The position numbers and the translations under genes are program-made. Shown one piece after another: positions 26,601 through 34,802 of a DNA stretch of 64,000 nucleotides. Positions within the stretch are counted from its first letter, which is position 1; the number at the start of each line of letters is the position of its first letter. Below the pieces are notes generated by a model that was not told the origin of the DNA, searched no databases, and worked only from the letters and a program-made list of their open reading frames with translations. Source of the DNA: an uncultured Methanoregula sp. (GTDB taxonomy: Archaea; Halobacteriota; Methanomicrobia; Methanomicrobiales; Methanospirillaceae); contig NZ_OY787453.1 in assembly GCF_963678795.1 (NCBI RefSeq), positions 1,302,001-1,366,000 on the forward strand. The letters are read 5' to 3'.

Positions 26601-27161
26601 ATGGAGAAAATCACCATCGGCCCGATGCCATACATGAGTGTCATGCCTACCCTGCTCGTGGGCGCAAATGTGAACAAAAAAGCCAACTATATGACGGCTG
26701 CATGGGCAACCGTTGCCTGCATGGCACCGCCGATGGTCTGCGTTGCGCTCAACAAGACCCGGTATACCGTGAAGGGGATTGAAGAGAACCAGACGTTCAG
26801 CCTGAACGTACCCCCGGTGAAGTACGTGGTCGAGACCGACCACTGCGGGCTGGTTTCCGGATCACATGAGGACAAGTCTCATGTATTCTCGTCGTTTTAC
26901 GGCAAACTGAAAAGCGCACCTCTCGCGGAGGAATGCCCCGTTAATATAGAGTGCAGGGTCTTCAAATCCATAGATTGTGGGAGTCACCTGTTGTATATCG
27001 GGGAGGTCATTGAGATCCATGCTGACAAGTCGTGTATAACTGACGGGAAGCCGGATGCGACAAAAATCCACCCGATTGTGTATGCCCAGGCAACGTATTT
27101 CGGGATGGGCCAACCGGTTGAGAAAGCGTTCCTTGCCGGAAAGAAGTATGCGAAGAAGTGA
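26601..27161 (+). CDS. Flavin reductase-like FMN-binding protein
   Basis: 186 residues of the split-barrel flavin reductase family (flavoredoxin-like), which binds FMN and passes electrons from NAD(P)H or F420H2-linked donors. Typical segments are PTLLVGANVNKKANYMTAAW, followed by PPMVCVALNKTRYT and FSLNVPP. Two Cys (ETDHCGLVSG and CPVNIECRVF) are present, as in many methanogen homologues. I prefer ATG 26601, with GGAGA 6 nt upstream; ATG 26589 adds four residues. It precedes the CO/acetyl-CoA block but need not belong to it. Confidence 0.85.
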   Translation: MEKITIGPMPYMSVMPTLLVGANVNKKANYMTAAWATVACMAPPMVCVALNKTRYTVKGIEENQTFSLNVPPVKYVVETDHCGLVSGSHEDKSHVFSSFYGKLKSAPLAEECPVNIECRVFKSIDCGSHLLYIGEVIEIHADKSCITDGKPDATKIHPIVYAQATYFGMGQPVEKAFLAGKKYAKK

Positions 27162-27171
27162 GATCGGATCA

Positions 27172-27178
27172 TTTTTTT
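27172..27178 (+). terminator. T-run terminator after flavin reductase gene
   Basis: Seven T residues, 10 bp after the stop codon, a typical archaeal termination signal. No stem is needed or obvious. Confidence 0.4.
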
Positions 27179-27239
27179 ATTGAATCTGCCCCGGTGTCCT
27201 TTTATCATCTCGGCACACATACAGCAGGTGAGTATCGAT

Positions 27240-27443
27240 ATGGTAGATTTTGCCTATATCTGTAAAAATCTCGCTGGTTCCCAGCCTACCAAAGGACAGG
27301 AATCCTGCCTTCCCCGCTGCACGCGAAACCAGGTTCCCGGAGAATACTGTTCAGTAGATTCAGAAGAGAAAGCACATGCCGCAAAGAAAAAGTGCCCGGC
27401 TGCAGATTTCCTTAAGATCCTGAGTTTTAAAAAGAAAAAATAA
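27240..27443 (+). CDS. Small cysteine-containing protein
   Basis: 67 residues from ATG 27240, supported by an AGGTGAG ribosome site 8 nt upstream. It contains Cys at 8, 23, 27, 36 and 51 (FAYICKNL, SCLPRCTRNQ, EYCSVD, KKCPAA) and a lysine-rich C-terminus. The spacing suggests a metal or Fe-S site, or redox disulfides. No family is recognised. It lies 134 bp before the CooC-like genes of the ACDS block, so a link to nickel or Fe-S handling is possible but unproven. Confidence 0.6.
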   Translation: MVDFAYICKNLAGSQPTKGQESCLPRCTRNQVPGEYCSVDSEEKAHAAKKKCPAADFLKILSFKKKK

Positions 27444-27577
27444 TTCCATAACGGTATACCGGAATGACAAAGATTCCTGCATATCCTCTCGTGATCCTTT
27501 CACAGATTTACTTTCTCATGCCACATCCCAATATTCTTTCATCATGGACGAATAACGTCTAACCGGACAGAGGAACT

Positions 27578-28354
27578 ATGAAGATAGCAGTTTGTGGGAA
27601 AGGCGGCGTTGGCAAGACTTTTATTGCCGGGTCTCTGGCACGATGCCTGGTGCAGGCCGGACACCCGGTGCTGGCGATCGATGCCGATTCATCTCCCAAT
27701 CTTGCATTGACCCTGGGTCTCACAAGCGGGGATGCTGCCCGTATCGTTCCTGTTGCGGAGAACGAGGAACTTATCCGCCTGAAAACAGCTACAGAATATC
27801 CCGGTGTCTTCCGTCTGACTTTTACGGTCGATGACATCATCCGGAACCATGCGGTCCTCACGCCTTCCGGAGTACACCTCCTTGTCATGGGAACCATCAG
27901 GGCCATGGGAAGCGGCTGCACATGTCCAGCCCATTCGGTGGTCAAAGCCCTGATGCGCCACCTGGTTGTGGAACGGAACGAAGCCGTCATACTCGATATG
28001 GAAGCAGGGATCGAGCATCTCGGGCGTGGAACTGCCGGTCACGTTAATTCCCTTCTCGTTGTTACCGATGCGAACCGGAAATCGCTTGAGGTTGCTGCAA
28101 CGATCTGCCGGCTTGCCCGCGAATCGGAAATCGCTCATGTAGGTCTCGTCGGAAACCGGGTTGATGAATCCCGGCACGAGACCGCCATCCGGAGCTTTGC
28201 AGATGAACACGGCCTAGATGTTATCGCCATTATTCCGTATGATATGCAGGTTACTGAAACAGGGATATCAGGAAATGCTCTTGATGAATCATCATCTGTC
28301 GCTTTCCAGGTAATCCGGGAACTTTCCTCCCGCCTTATTCGGGATGGAGAATGA
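27578..28354 (+). CDS. CooC-like nickel-insertion ATPase, first copy
   Basis: P-loop ATPase of the MinD/NifH superfamily that matures the Ni-containing clusters of CO dehydrogenase. 258 residues. Walker A GKGGVGKT at residues 8-15, switch I region AIDADSSPN, and a CxC motif (GSGCTCPAH), which in CooC binds metal at the dimer interface. A GAGGA ribosome site precedes ATG 27578. A second, different copy follows 46 bp downstream, then cdhA, which supports the assignment. Confidence 0.82.
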   Translation: MKIAVCGKGGVGKTFIAGSLARCLVQAGHPVLAIDADSSPNLALTLGLTSGDAARIVPVAENEELIRLKTATEYPGVFRLTFTVDDIIRNHAVLTPSGVHLLVMGTIRAMGSGCTCPAHSVVKALMRHLVVERNEAVILDMEAGIEHLGRGTAGHVNSLLVVTDANRKSLEVAATICRLARESEIAHVGLVGNRVDESRHETAIRSFADEHGLDVIAIIPYDMQVTETGISGNALDESSSVAFQVIRELSSRLIRDGE

Positions 28355-28400
28355 TCATGCCTGCATATTATGGTTTGAACCGCAGAAAGGAGATCTTTGT

Positions 28401-29165
28401 ATGAAAACGATTGTGACAATGGGCCGGGGCGGGACCGGGAAAACAAGTTTCGTGGCCCTGATGGCACGATATCTCATCGAGAAGAAGCAGACGCCCCTCC
28501 TTCTTGTCGATGCGGATCCCGACCAGAATCTGGCAGAGATGATGGGTGTCGATCTCGACGCTGCGGGAAAGTCTACGATTGCAGAACTGCTCTCGGACAC
28601 GTTCATTGCCCGGGGTGGAACGACTGTCGGCATTCCCCCTTCGAAACGGATCGAGACCCGAATATGGGAAGAAGGGCTCTACGAGGGCAGTGATTTCGAT
28701 CTCATTGCGGTCGGGACCAAGTGGGTTGAAGGATGTTACTGCCTTCCCGATGCAGCCCTGAAAAATGCACTCGGCCAGATCACAAAACAGTACCGCTATA
28801 TCCTCATCGATTCCCCCGGGGGTCTCGAACACCTGAACCGGAAGATCGCACACGATGTAGATCTGATCATCGATGTCATGGGGCCCTCCAGCAAATCCTT
28901 TGCCCATGTCAGGAGGGCGTACCGGGTAATCCAGGAAGTGGGGATCGGGTTCAAAGAATTTTATGTGGTGGGGGGATTTGCATTCCCGGCGGATCTTCAC
29001 GACCGGGCTGCATCCGGGACGGGCCTCCCTTATCTTGGAAAGATCGAACGCGATGAAGCACTGGCAGAATACGTACTTGCCGGAAAATCCCTGCTGGGTC
29101 TTCCCGGCACTTCGATTGCATACCGCTCTGTTTCAGCTCTTCTGGATGCTGTTCTTCCGGAATAA
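28401..29165 (+). CDS. CooC-like nickel-insertion ATPase, second copy
   Basis: 254 residues from ATG 28401, chosen because AGAAAGGAGATC lies just upstream. GRGGTGKT near residue 8 is the deviant Walker A; VDADPDQNL follows as the switch region; GCYCLPDAAL holds the CxC metal motif. It is clearly diverged from the first copy, so this is not a recent duplication. Two CooC/AcsF-like proteins beside one ACDS operon may serve different clusters (C-cluster of CdhA and A-cluster of CdhC), as proposed for CooC and AcsF in acetogens; that split is inference. Confidence 0.82.
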   Translation: MKTIVTMGRGGTGKTSFVALMARYLIEKKQTPLLLVDADPDQNLAEMMGVDLDAAGKSTIAELLSDTFIARGGTTVGIPPSKRIETRIWEEGLYEGSDFDLIAVGTKWVEGCYCLPDAALKNALGQITKQYRYILIDSPGGLEHLNRKIAHDVDLIIDVMGPSSKSFAHVRRAYRVIQEVGIGFKEFYVVGGFAFPADLHDRAASGTGLPYLGKIERDEALAEYVLAGKSLLGLPGTSIAYRSVSALLDAVLPE

Positions 29166-29242
29166 CCGGCAGAGCGGGCAACACGCCTGGCTTTTTCAGG
29201 CGATGTAAACTACGATAACCTTATTTGACACATCCCTCAATG

Positions 29243-29249
29243 TATAAAT
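29243..29249 (+). promoter_or_regulatory. TATA box of cdhA
   Basis: TATAAAT centred 28 nt before the cdhA start codon at 29274. With the usual archaeal TATA-to-start distance, transcription would begin a few bases before the ATG, suggesting a leaderless or nearly leaderless transcript. No strong ribosome site is present in the gap. Confidence 0.55.
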
Positions 29250-29273
29250 GAATCCTCCCGGTGGTGTTACGGA

Positions 29274-31619
29274 ATGAGTAAAAAAGGTGTGAACCTCAGG
29301 ATACAGGAACTGAAAACCGAAGGTGCACATATCAGGGATCTCAATATAACCATCGGTTCGATAATCCGGGACACCTGGGAAGAAAAGCAGGGTCCGACGC
29401 CTTTCCCGACCCTGACAACGCTGAGGTCGTGGGACAAGCGTCTCCTTGACCGGTACAAACCCTTCTATATGCCGTTCTGCGACCTCTGCTGTCTCTGCAC
29501 TTACGGGAAATGCGATCTCACCGGGAAAAAGCGGGGTGCCTGCGGTATCTCCATGCCGGCCCAGCAGTCCAGGACCGTTCTGATCGCTGCATGTATCGGG
29601 GCTGCTACGCATACCAGCCATTCCCGTGAGCTCCTCAACTACCTGACAGAAAAATTCGGACGCGATCATCCCATCAGTTTCGGAGATGTGGGTATCGAGG
29701 TTGAAGCCCCGATAACACGACTGGTCTGCGGCATAAAACCCACCACTCTCGGCGACTTCGAACAAGTCCTGGATTATTGCGAGAACCAGATAACCCAGCT
29801 CCTTGCGGTAACGCATACCGGCCAGGAAGGCAATAACCTGGATTTTGAGTCCAAGGTCTTCCATGCCGGCATGATCGATCACGTGGGAATGGAAGTTGCT
29901 GATATCGCCCAGATCTGCACGCTGAATTTTCCGAGGGCCGACCCGGAGGCGGCTCTTGCTGATCTCGGTCTTGGGACCGTTGACCTGGAAAAACCGGTCA
30001 TCCTCGTTGTCGGTCACAATGTGCCCCCGGCAGCAGGAATTATCGATTACCTCAGGGATAACAACCTTTCTTCAACGATTGAGGTAACGGGTATCTGCTG
30101 CACGGCACTTGACGTGACACGATACTCCTCAAAAGCCAAAATTATCGGGCCGATCTCCTGGCAGCTGCGCTACATACGGAGCGGTGTTCCCGATGTGATC
30201 GTTATCGATGAACAATGTGTCCGCACGGATACCCTGGAAGAAGCCGCCCGTATCCATACACCCCTCATCGCCACTAGCGAGAAGAATTGTCTTGGCCTTC
30301 CCGACAGGACACACGATTCTGTTGCGGATATTGTTGAAGGATTTGTGAACGGAACGGTAACCGGTGCCCTGATCCTTGATCCTGAAAAAGCAGGTGTAGT
30401 TGCCGTTCGTACTGCCCAGGCAGTTGCCCCGAAACGGAAGAAGAAGGGAACGCTTCCATCAAAAGAGCAGCTCATAGAATTCGCGAAAAAATGTACCCAG
30501 TGCGTGCTCTGCCGCAGGGCCTGTCCCAACGATCTCCCGCTTCCCCAGGCGATAAAAGCGGCAGCTGCGGGCAACCTGTCCGGCTTAGATGAGATCTACG
30601 ACGACTGTCTCGGTTGCGGGCGCTGTGAGCCAGCCTGTGCCCAGAAGATCCCGGTCCACAGTCTTATCGTATCTGCAGCCGACAAAAAAACCCGGGAAGA
30701 TAAGTACTGCCTCCGGACGGGCAGGGGTCCTATCCAGGATGTGGAGATCCGGAAAGTGGGCGGTCCTATCGTCCTTGGGGAGATCCCTGGTGTTGTGGCC
30801 TTTGTCGGGTGTGCAAATTATCCCAAGGGCTCACGGGAAGTGGCAGAGATGTGCATGGAATTTGCCAAACGCCGCTACATTGTCTGCACTTCGGGCTGCT
30901 CTGCAATGTCAGCCGGTATGTACCGTGACGACGAAGGGAAGACGGCGTACGAGCGTTACTCAGGTGCCTTTGAGGCTGGCGGGATCGTCAATGTGGGATC
31001 GTGCGTTGCAAACTCCCACATTGCAGGGGCTGCTATCAAGATAGCGAGTGTCTTTGCAAAACGCCCGCTGAGGGGCAATTACGAAGAGATCGCAGATTAC
31101 GTGTACAACCGTGTCGGGGCAGTCGGTGTCGCATGGGGGGCCATGTCCCAGAAAGCCGTTGCGATAGCAGCAGGATTCTGGCGTCTGGGTATTCCCGTTG
31201 TTGTAGGCCCGCATGGCACAAAGTACCGCCGTATGCTGCTCGGGCGTTCGGATCGTGACGAAGACTGGTACGTGCATGATGCAAGGACCGGTGAGAAGGT
31301 GTATGTTGGCCCGGTACCGGAACACCTCTTCTTTGCTGCCGAAACAAAAGAAGAAGCAATGGTGATGATCGCCAAACTGACCATGCGGCCCAATGATACG
31401 AGCAAAGGCCGGGCCAATAAACTGGCACATTATGTCGACCTTCATAAACGGCTTGTCGGAGGGATACCCCCCGACGTCCATGTGTTTGTAAGGAACAAGG
31501 CTGATATTCCTCTCACCATGAGGGACGAGATCGAGCGCCACTTGGCCGCGCATGCCTGGAAGGAACAGCCCATTCCCGATCCGACGCTCCTTCCCCGGAT
31601 GATCCATAAGAAGGTGTGA
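29274..31619 (+). CDS. cdhA: ACDS/CO dehydrogenase alpha subunit CdhA
   Basis: Large Ni-Fe CO dehydrogenase subunit of the acetyl-CoA decarbonylase/synthase complex: CO + H2O to CO2 + 2H+ + 2e-. 781 residues, normal for the archaeal alpha subunit. N-terminal cysteines for the B and D clusters at 69, 72, 73, 75, 80 and 90 (FCDLCCLCTYGKC, GACGI). Two ferredoxin-type 4Fe-4S motifs at roughly 405-455 (CTQCVLCRRACP and CLGCGRCEPACA) distinguish it from bacterial CooS. C-cluster ligand segments (CTSGCSAMS; VGSCVANSH) are intact. First gene of a five-subunit operon. Confidence 0.95.
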   Translation: MSKKGVNLRIQELKTEGAHIRDLNITIGSIIRDTWEEKQGPTPFPTLTTLRSWDKRLLDRYKPFYMPFCDLCCLCTYGKCDLTGKKRGACGISMPAQQSRTVLIAACIGAATHTSHSRELLNYLTEKFGRDHPISFGDVGIEVEAPITRLVCGIKPTTLGDFEQVLDYCENQITQLLAVTHTGQEGNNLDFESKVFHAGMIDHVGMEVADIAQICTLNFPRADPEAALADLGLGTVDLEKPVILVVGHNVPPAAGIIDYLRDNNLSSTIEVTGICCTALDVTRYSSKAKIIGPISWQLRYIRSGVPDVIVIDEQCVRTDTLEEAARIHTPLIATSEKNCLGLPDRTHDSVADIVEGFVNGTVTGALILDPEKAGVVAVRTAQAVAPKRKKKGTLPSKEQLIEFAKKCTQCVLCRRACPNDLPLPQAIKAAAAGNLSGLDEIYDDCLGCGRCEPACAQKIPVHSLIVSAADKKTREDKYCLRTGRGPIQDVEIRKVGGPIVLGEIPGVVAFVGCANYPKGSREVAEMCMEFAKRRYIVCTSGCSAMSAGMYRDDEGKTAYERYSGAFEAGGIVNVGSCVANSHIAGAAIKIASVFAKRPLRGNYEEIADYVYNRVGAVGVAWGAMSQKAVAIAAGFWRLGIPVVVGPHGTKYRRMLLGRSDRDEDWYVHDARTGEKVYVGPVPEHLFFAAETKEEAMVMIAKLTMRPNDTSKGRANKLAHYVDLHKRLVGGIPPDVHVFVRNKADIPLTMRDEIERHLAAHAWKEQPIPDPTLLPRMIHKKV

Positions 31620-31624
31620 TACCC

Positions 31625-32164
31625 ATGCCGATGAACGAATCCTGGCAGACCGCAGAAATCCCCGGCCCCAAGAAAGCGTCCCTCATTGTGAAACCGGACA
31701 TTGCCGACGCGATGATCCGCAGGGCAAAACGGCCTATCATGATCGTAGGTCACGGGATCATCGAATACGATGTGGAAGGGAAAAAACTCATAGACTGCCT
31801 CATCGAGCTTGCAAAAAAAGCGAAGATCCCGGTCGTGGTTACTGCAAGTACCAACAAGGAGTTCCTTCTCCGGCATTATACCCCCGCAGCCATCATGCCT
31901 GCCGTGGATATCAGCAACCGGCTCACGGATCCTTCCTGGAAAGGACTTGACGGCAAGGAGCCTTACGATCTCGCTATCTTCGTGGGTCTTCCTTATGCAA
32001 TGGAATCAACGATCCTTTCCGGGCTCAAACATTTTGCCCCCGGTGTGAAGACCATGACTCTTGACTGCCTGTACCAGCCCAATGCGAGCTGGTCGTTCCC
32101 CAACAGCACGATAAAAGACTGGGCAGCAAACCTTAAGGGGATCGTAATGGGACTGGGGGACTAG
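31625..32164 (+). CDS. cdhB: ACDS epsilon subunit CdhB
   Basis: 179 residues. The epsilon subunit binds CdhA and probably helps electron transfer to FAD or ferredoxin; it has no metal ligands, and none are seen. A Rossmann-like pattern is visible (PIMIVGHGIIEYD; IPVVVTAS; DLAIFVGLPYAMES). ATG 31625 is favoured because AGAAGGTG lies about 9 nt upstream; GTG 31616 overlaps the cdhA stop and ATG 31631 is a further option. Spacing to cdhC is 9 nt. Confidence 0.92.
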   Translation: MPMNESWQTAEIPGPKKASLIVKPDIADAMIRRAKRPIMIVGHGIIEYDVEGKKLIDCLIELAKKAKIPVVVTASTNKEFLLRHYTPAAIMPAVDISNRLTDPSWKGLDGKEPYDLAIFVGLPYAMESTILSGLKHFAPGVKTMTLDCLYQPNASWSFPNSTIKDWAANLKGIVMGLGD

Positions 32165-32173
32165 GACGATACT

Positions 32174-33577
32174 ATGTTTGAGACAATACCTGTAGATGTC
32201 GGCCTTGTTCATGAGGGTGAGCGTGTCCGGAAAAACGACATGCAGGTCGAGCTGGGGGGCCCGTCCCTTCCGGAAAAATTCGAGATCGTCCGGGTCCGCC
32301 AGCCGGATCAGATCGAGGATGGAGCAATCCGCATCATCGGTCCCGATATCAGCGATATGGAAGAAGGGAAGCACTACCCCCTCGGTATTCTCGTGGAAAT
32401 TACCGGCGCACGGGTCGAGACCGATCTTGAAGGTGTAGTTGAGCGTCGGATCCATGAATACTGCAATTACATCGAAGGTTTCATGCACCTTAACCAGAGG
32501 TACGATATCTGGATACGCCTCTCAAAAAAATCATTTCGTAAAGGTCTCACTTCGTTTCGTTTTATCGGTCAGGTGATGATCGAGCTCTTCAGGAATGAAC
32601 TGCCCATTATTGAAAAAATTCAGGTCTCGTTTATTACCGACCCCGAGAAGATCCGGGCACTCTATACAAAAGTGCTCCAGACCTACGAGGCACGGGATGC
32701 AAGAGCCCGCGGTCTCCTGGATGAGGATGTTGATTCCTTCTATGGCTGTGCACTCTGCCAGTCTTTTGCCCCTACCCATGTCTGCGTTATAACCCCCCAG
32801 CGGTACGCAAACTGTGGCGCCATCAGCTGGTTTGACGGCAGGGCTGCAGCAGGCATTGACCCGAAAGGCCCGATTTACGCCATAGAAAAGGGGGAGTGTC
32901 TTGATGCGGAGAATGGCGAGTACAGTGGTGTGAACGAGAGTGCAAAGAAGCGGTCCATGGGAGAAGTGAACCGGGTTTACCTTTACTCTGCGTTCGGTTA
33001 CCCCCATACCTCCTGTGGCTGTTTTGAAGGTATTGCGTTTTACATCCCGGAAGTTGACGGGTTCGGGATAGTCCTGCGGGGTTTCCGCGACCCGACTGTG
33101 AACGGCCTCCCCTTCTCGACCATGGCGGATTCGACCGCCGGCGGCCGGCAGGTTGAGGGGTTCCATGGCATCTCGATCGAGTACATGAGGTCAAAACGGT
33201 TCATGCATGCCGACGGTGGGTATGACCGGGTTGTATGGATGCCCATCGAAACAAAGGAGCGTCTTAAGCAGTTCATTCCGGAAGATGTCTTCGATGCTAT
33301 TGCAACGGAAAAGGATGTATCCTCTATCCCGGAACTCAAAACCTTCCTTGAAGGTCATGGGCATCCGGTTGTAAAACGATGGAAAGCCGAAGATGAAGAG
33401 CCGCAGGAATCTCCCGGTATCCAAACGGTATTTGCAGCAGGGGATATCCCAATCCATGCCGGCGGGTTCAAGATTATCCTGAAAAATGCACGGATCACGG
33501 CAGAAAAAGTGATTATCCAGCCAATAAGACCTGTACCCAGGCACGGAGGTGAACCAAGTGGCGCAAAAAAGGATTGA
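32174..33577 (+). CDS. cdhC: ACDS beta subunit, acetyl-CoA synthase CdhC
   Basis: 467 residues, the archaeal short form of acetyl-CoA synthase without the N-terminal CODH-docking domain of bacterial AcsB. It joins a methyl group, CO and CoA on the Ni-Ni-4Fe4S A-cluster. The expected cysteines are at GCALCQSFAPTHVC and the following ANCGAISWFDG. The substrate region HTSCGCFEGIAFYIPE is present. The C-terminal 70 residues form a variable, basic tail. The stop overlaps the cdhD start region. Confidence 0.95.
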   Translation: MFETIPVDVGLVHEGERVRKNDMQVELGGPSLPEKFEIVRVRQPDQIEDGAIRIIGPDISDMEEGKHYPLGILVEITGARVETDLEGVVERRIHEYCNYIEGFMHLNQRYDIWIRLSKKSFRKGLTSFRFIGQVMIELFRNELPIIEKIQVSFITDPEKIRALYTKVLQTYEARDARARGLLDEDVDSFYGCALCQSFAPTHVCVITPQRYANCGAISWFDGRAAAGIDPKGPIYAIEKGECLDAENGEYSGVNESAKKRSMGEVNRVYLYSAFGYPHTSCGCFEGIAFYIPEVDGFGIVLRGFRDPTVNGLPFSTMADSTAGGRQVEGFHGISIEYMRSKRFMHADGGYDRVVWMPIETKERLKQFIPEDVFDAIATEKDVSSIPELKTFLEGHGHPVVKRWKAEDEEPQESPGIQTVFAAGDIPIHAGGFKIILKNARITAEKVIIQPIRPVPRHGGEPSGAKKD

Positions 33578-34802
33578 CCTATCCACGGACAATGAGAAAC
33601 TCATGGCCCTTGCCCCACAGATTATGGAACTCCTGAAAGGAGTCCAACAGGTAGAGCTCGAAAATTTCACGATGGATATCGGGGATCTTGAACTTTTTAT
33701 CCCCTCCTTTGGAGGTACGCCTTCTCCTGCAGCAACTTCCGGCAGCATGGTTCCCGTTCCTCGTGCAAAACCCACAGAACTGTTCCGGGAATCCTATAAG
33801 CCCCTTGAATTCGCATATCCCGGAAAGATCAGGGAAGTGACTCTTGGAGCTACCCGAACACAAGGCGGGAGCAGGTCAAATTCCGTAACCATTGGTGGAG
33901 CGACAACACCGGCATACTTTGACGGCCACCATCTCCCGCCCCATCTTCCGGTTATTGCTCTTGATGTCTTTGACATGAACGTCTCCCTTCCCAAGGTTCT
34001 CAGGGAGAACGTAGCAGAAGTGATGGACGATCCCGCTGAATGGGCGAAAATGAATGTCAAAAAATTCGGTGCAGACGTTATCACTATCCACCTGATGAGT
34101 ACCGATCCTCTCTTCAAGGATGCCACTCCCGCAACTGCTGTCAAGACCGTTGAGGAGATCCTCCAGGCCGTGGATGTCCCGCTCATCATTGGTGGGTGCG
34201 GCGACCCCCGCAAAGATGCAGACGTCTTTACGGCAGTAGCCGAGATGGCCGAAGGGGAGCGCCTCCTCCTGAACTCGGTTACTCTGGATATGGCGGAGGC
34301 CAAGACCCTTGAGCGGGTGGCAACGGCAGCAAAGGATCACGGGCATGTCCTCCTCGCTTTCACGGGCCTCGAGCTGAACAATGCAAAAGAGCTCAACCGG
34401 CGGTTGTACCAGTATATTCCCCCCGAGCAAATTGTGATGGACCTGACAACGGTTGCCCTCGGGTACGGCCTTGAATATTCTTTCACGATCCATGAAAGGG
34501 CCCGGTACGCGGCTCTGATGGGCGATATGGAACTTGCCCACCCGGTGATATCCGCCGCAACCAATGCGTGGGCTGCCCGTGAAGCCTGGATGAAGATGCC
34601 CCCCGAATACGGCTCCCGCCAGCTCCGTGGCCCGATATGGGAGACGATCAATGCCTTAACCCTCCTCCTGGCTGGCATGGATCTCTTCCTGATGATGCAC
34701 CCGGCAGCGGTCCTGACCCTCAAAGACGTAATCCACAGGCTCGGAAAGCCCGGGAGTTGCCGGGCTGACCGGATACAGGACTGGGTGAGTGTGAGATTAT
34801 GA
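33558..34802 (+). CDS. cdhD: ACDS delta subunit (corrinoid Fe-S protein small subunit) CdhD
   Basis: 414 residues. The TIM-barrel small subunit of the corrinoid iron-sulfur protein, which with CdhE passes methyl groups between tetrahydrosarcinapterin/tetrahydromethanopterin and CdhC. Barrel segments such as VIALDVFDMNVSLPK, then VPLIIGGCGDPRKD and QIVMDLTTVALGYG are typical. I chose GTG 33558 because GGAGGTG ends 6 nt upstream; GTG 33549 overlaps that ribosome site. The start lies inside the end of cdhC, so translation is coupled. Confidence 0.93.
   Translation: MAQKRIDLSTDNEKLMALAPQIMELLKGVQQVELENFTMDIGDLELFIPSFGGTPSPAATSGSMVPVPRAKPTELFRESYKPLEFAYPGKIREVTLGATRTQGGSRSNSVTIGGATTPAYFDGHHLPPHLPVIALDVFDMNVSLPKVLRENVAEVMDDPAEWAKMNVKKFGADVITIHLMSTDPLFKDATPATAVKTVEEILQAVDVPLIIGGCGDPRKDADVFTAVAEMAEGERLLLNSVTLDMAEAKTLERVATAAKDHGHVLLAFTGLELNNAKELNRRLYQYIPPEQIVMDLTTVALGYGLEYSFTIHERARYAALMGDMELAHPVISAATNAWAAREAWMKMPPEYGSRQLRGPIWETINALTLLLAGMDLFLMMHPAAVLTLKDVIHRLGKPGSCRADRIQDWVSVRL

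Noticed and set aside
27578..29165. Idea that one of the two ATPases is CfbC, the missing F430 reductase component
   Set aside because: Both carry the CxC motif and short length of CooC and lie next to cdhA; the NifH-type pair of single cysteines was not seen.
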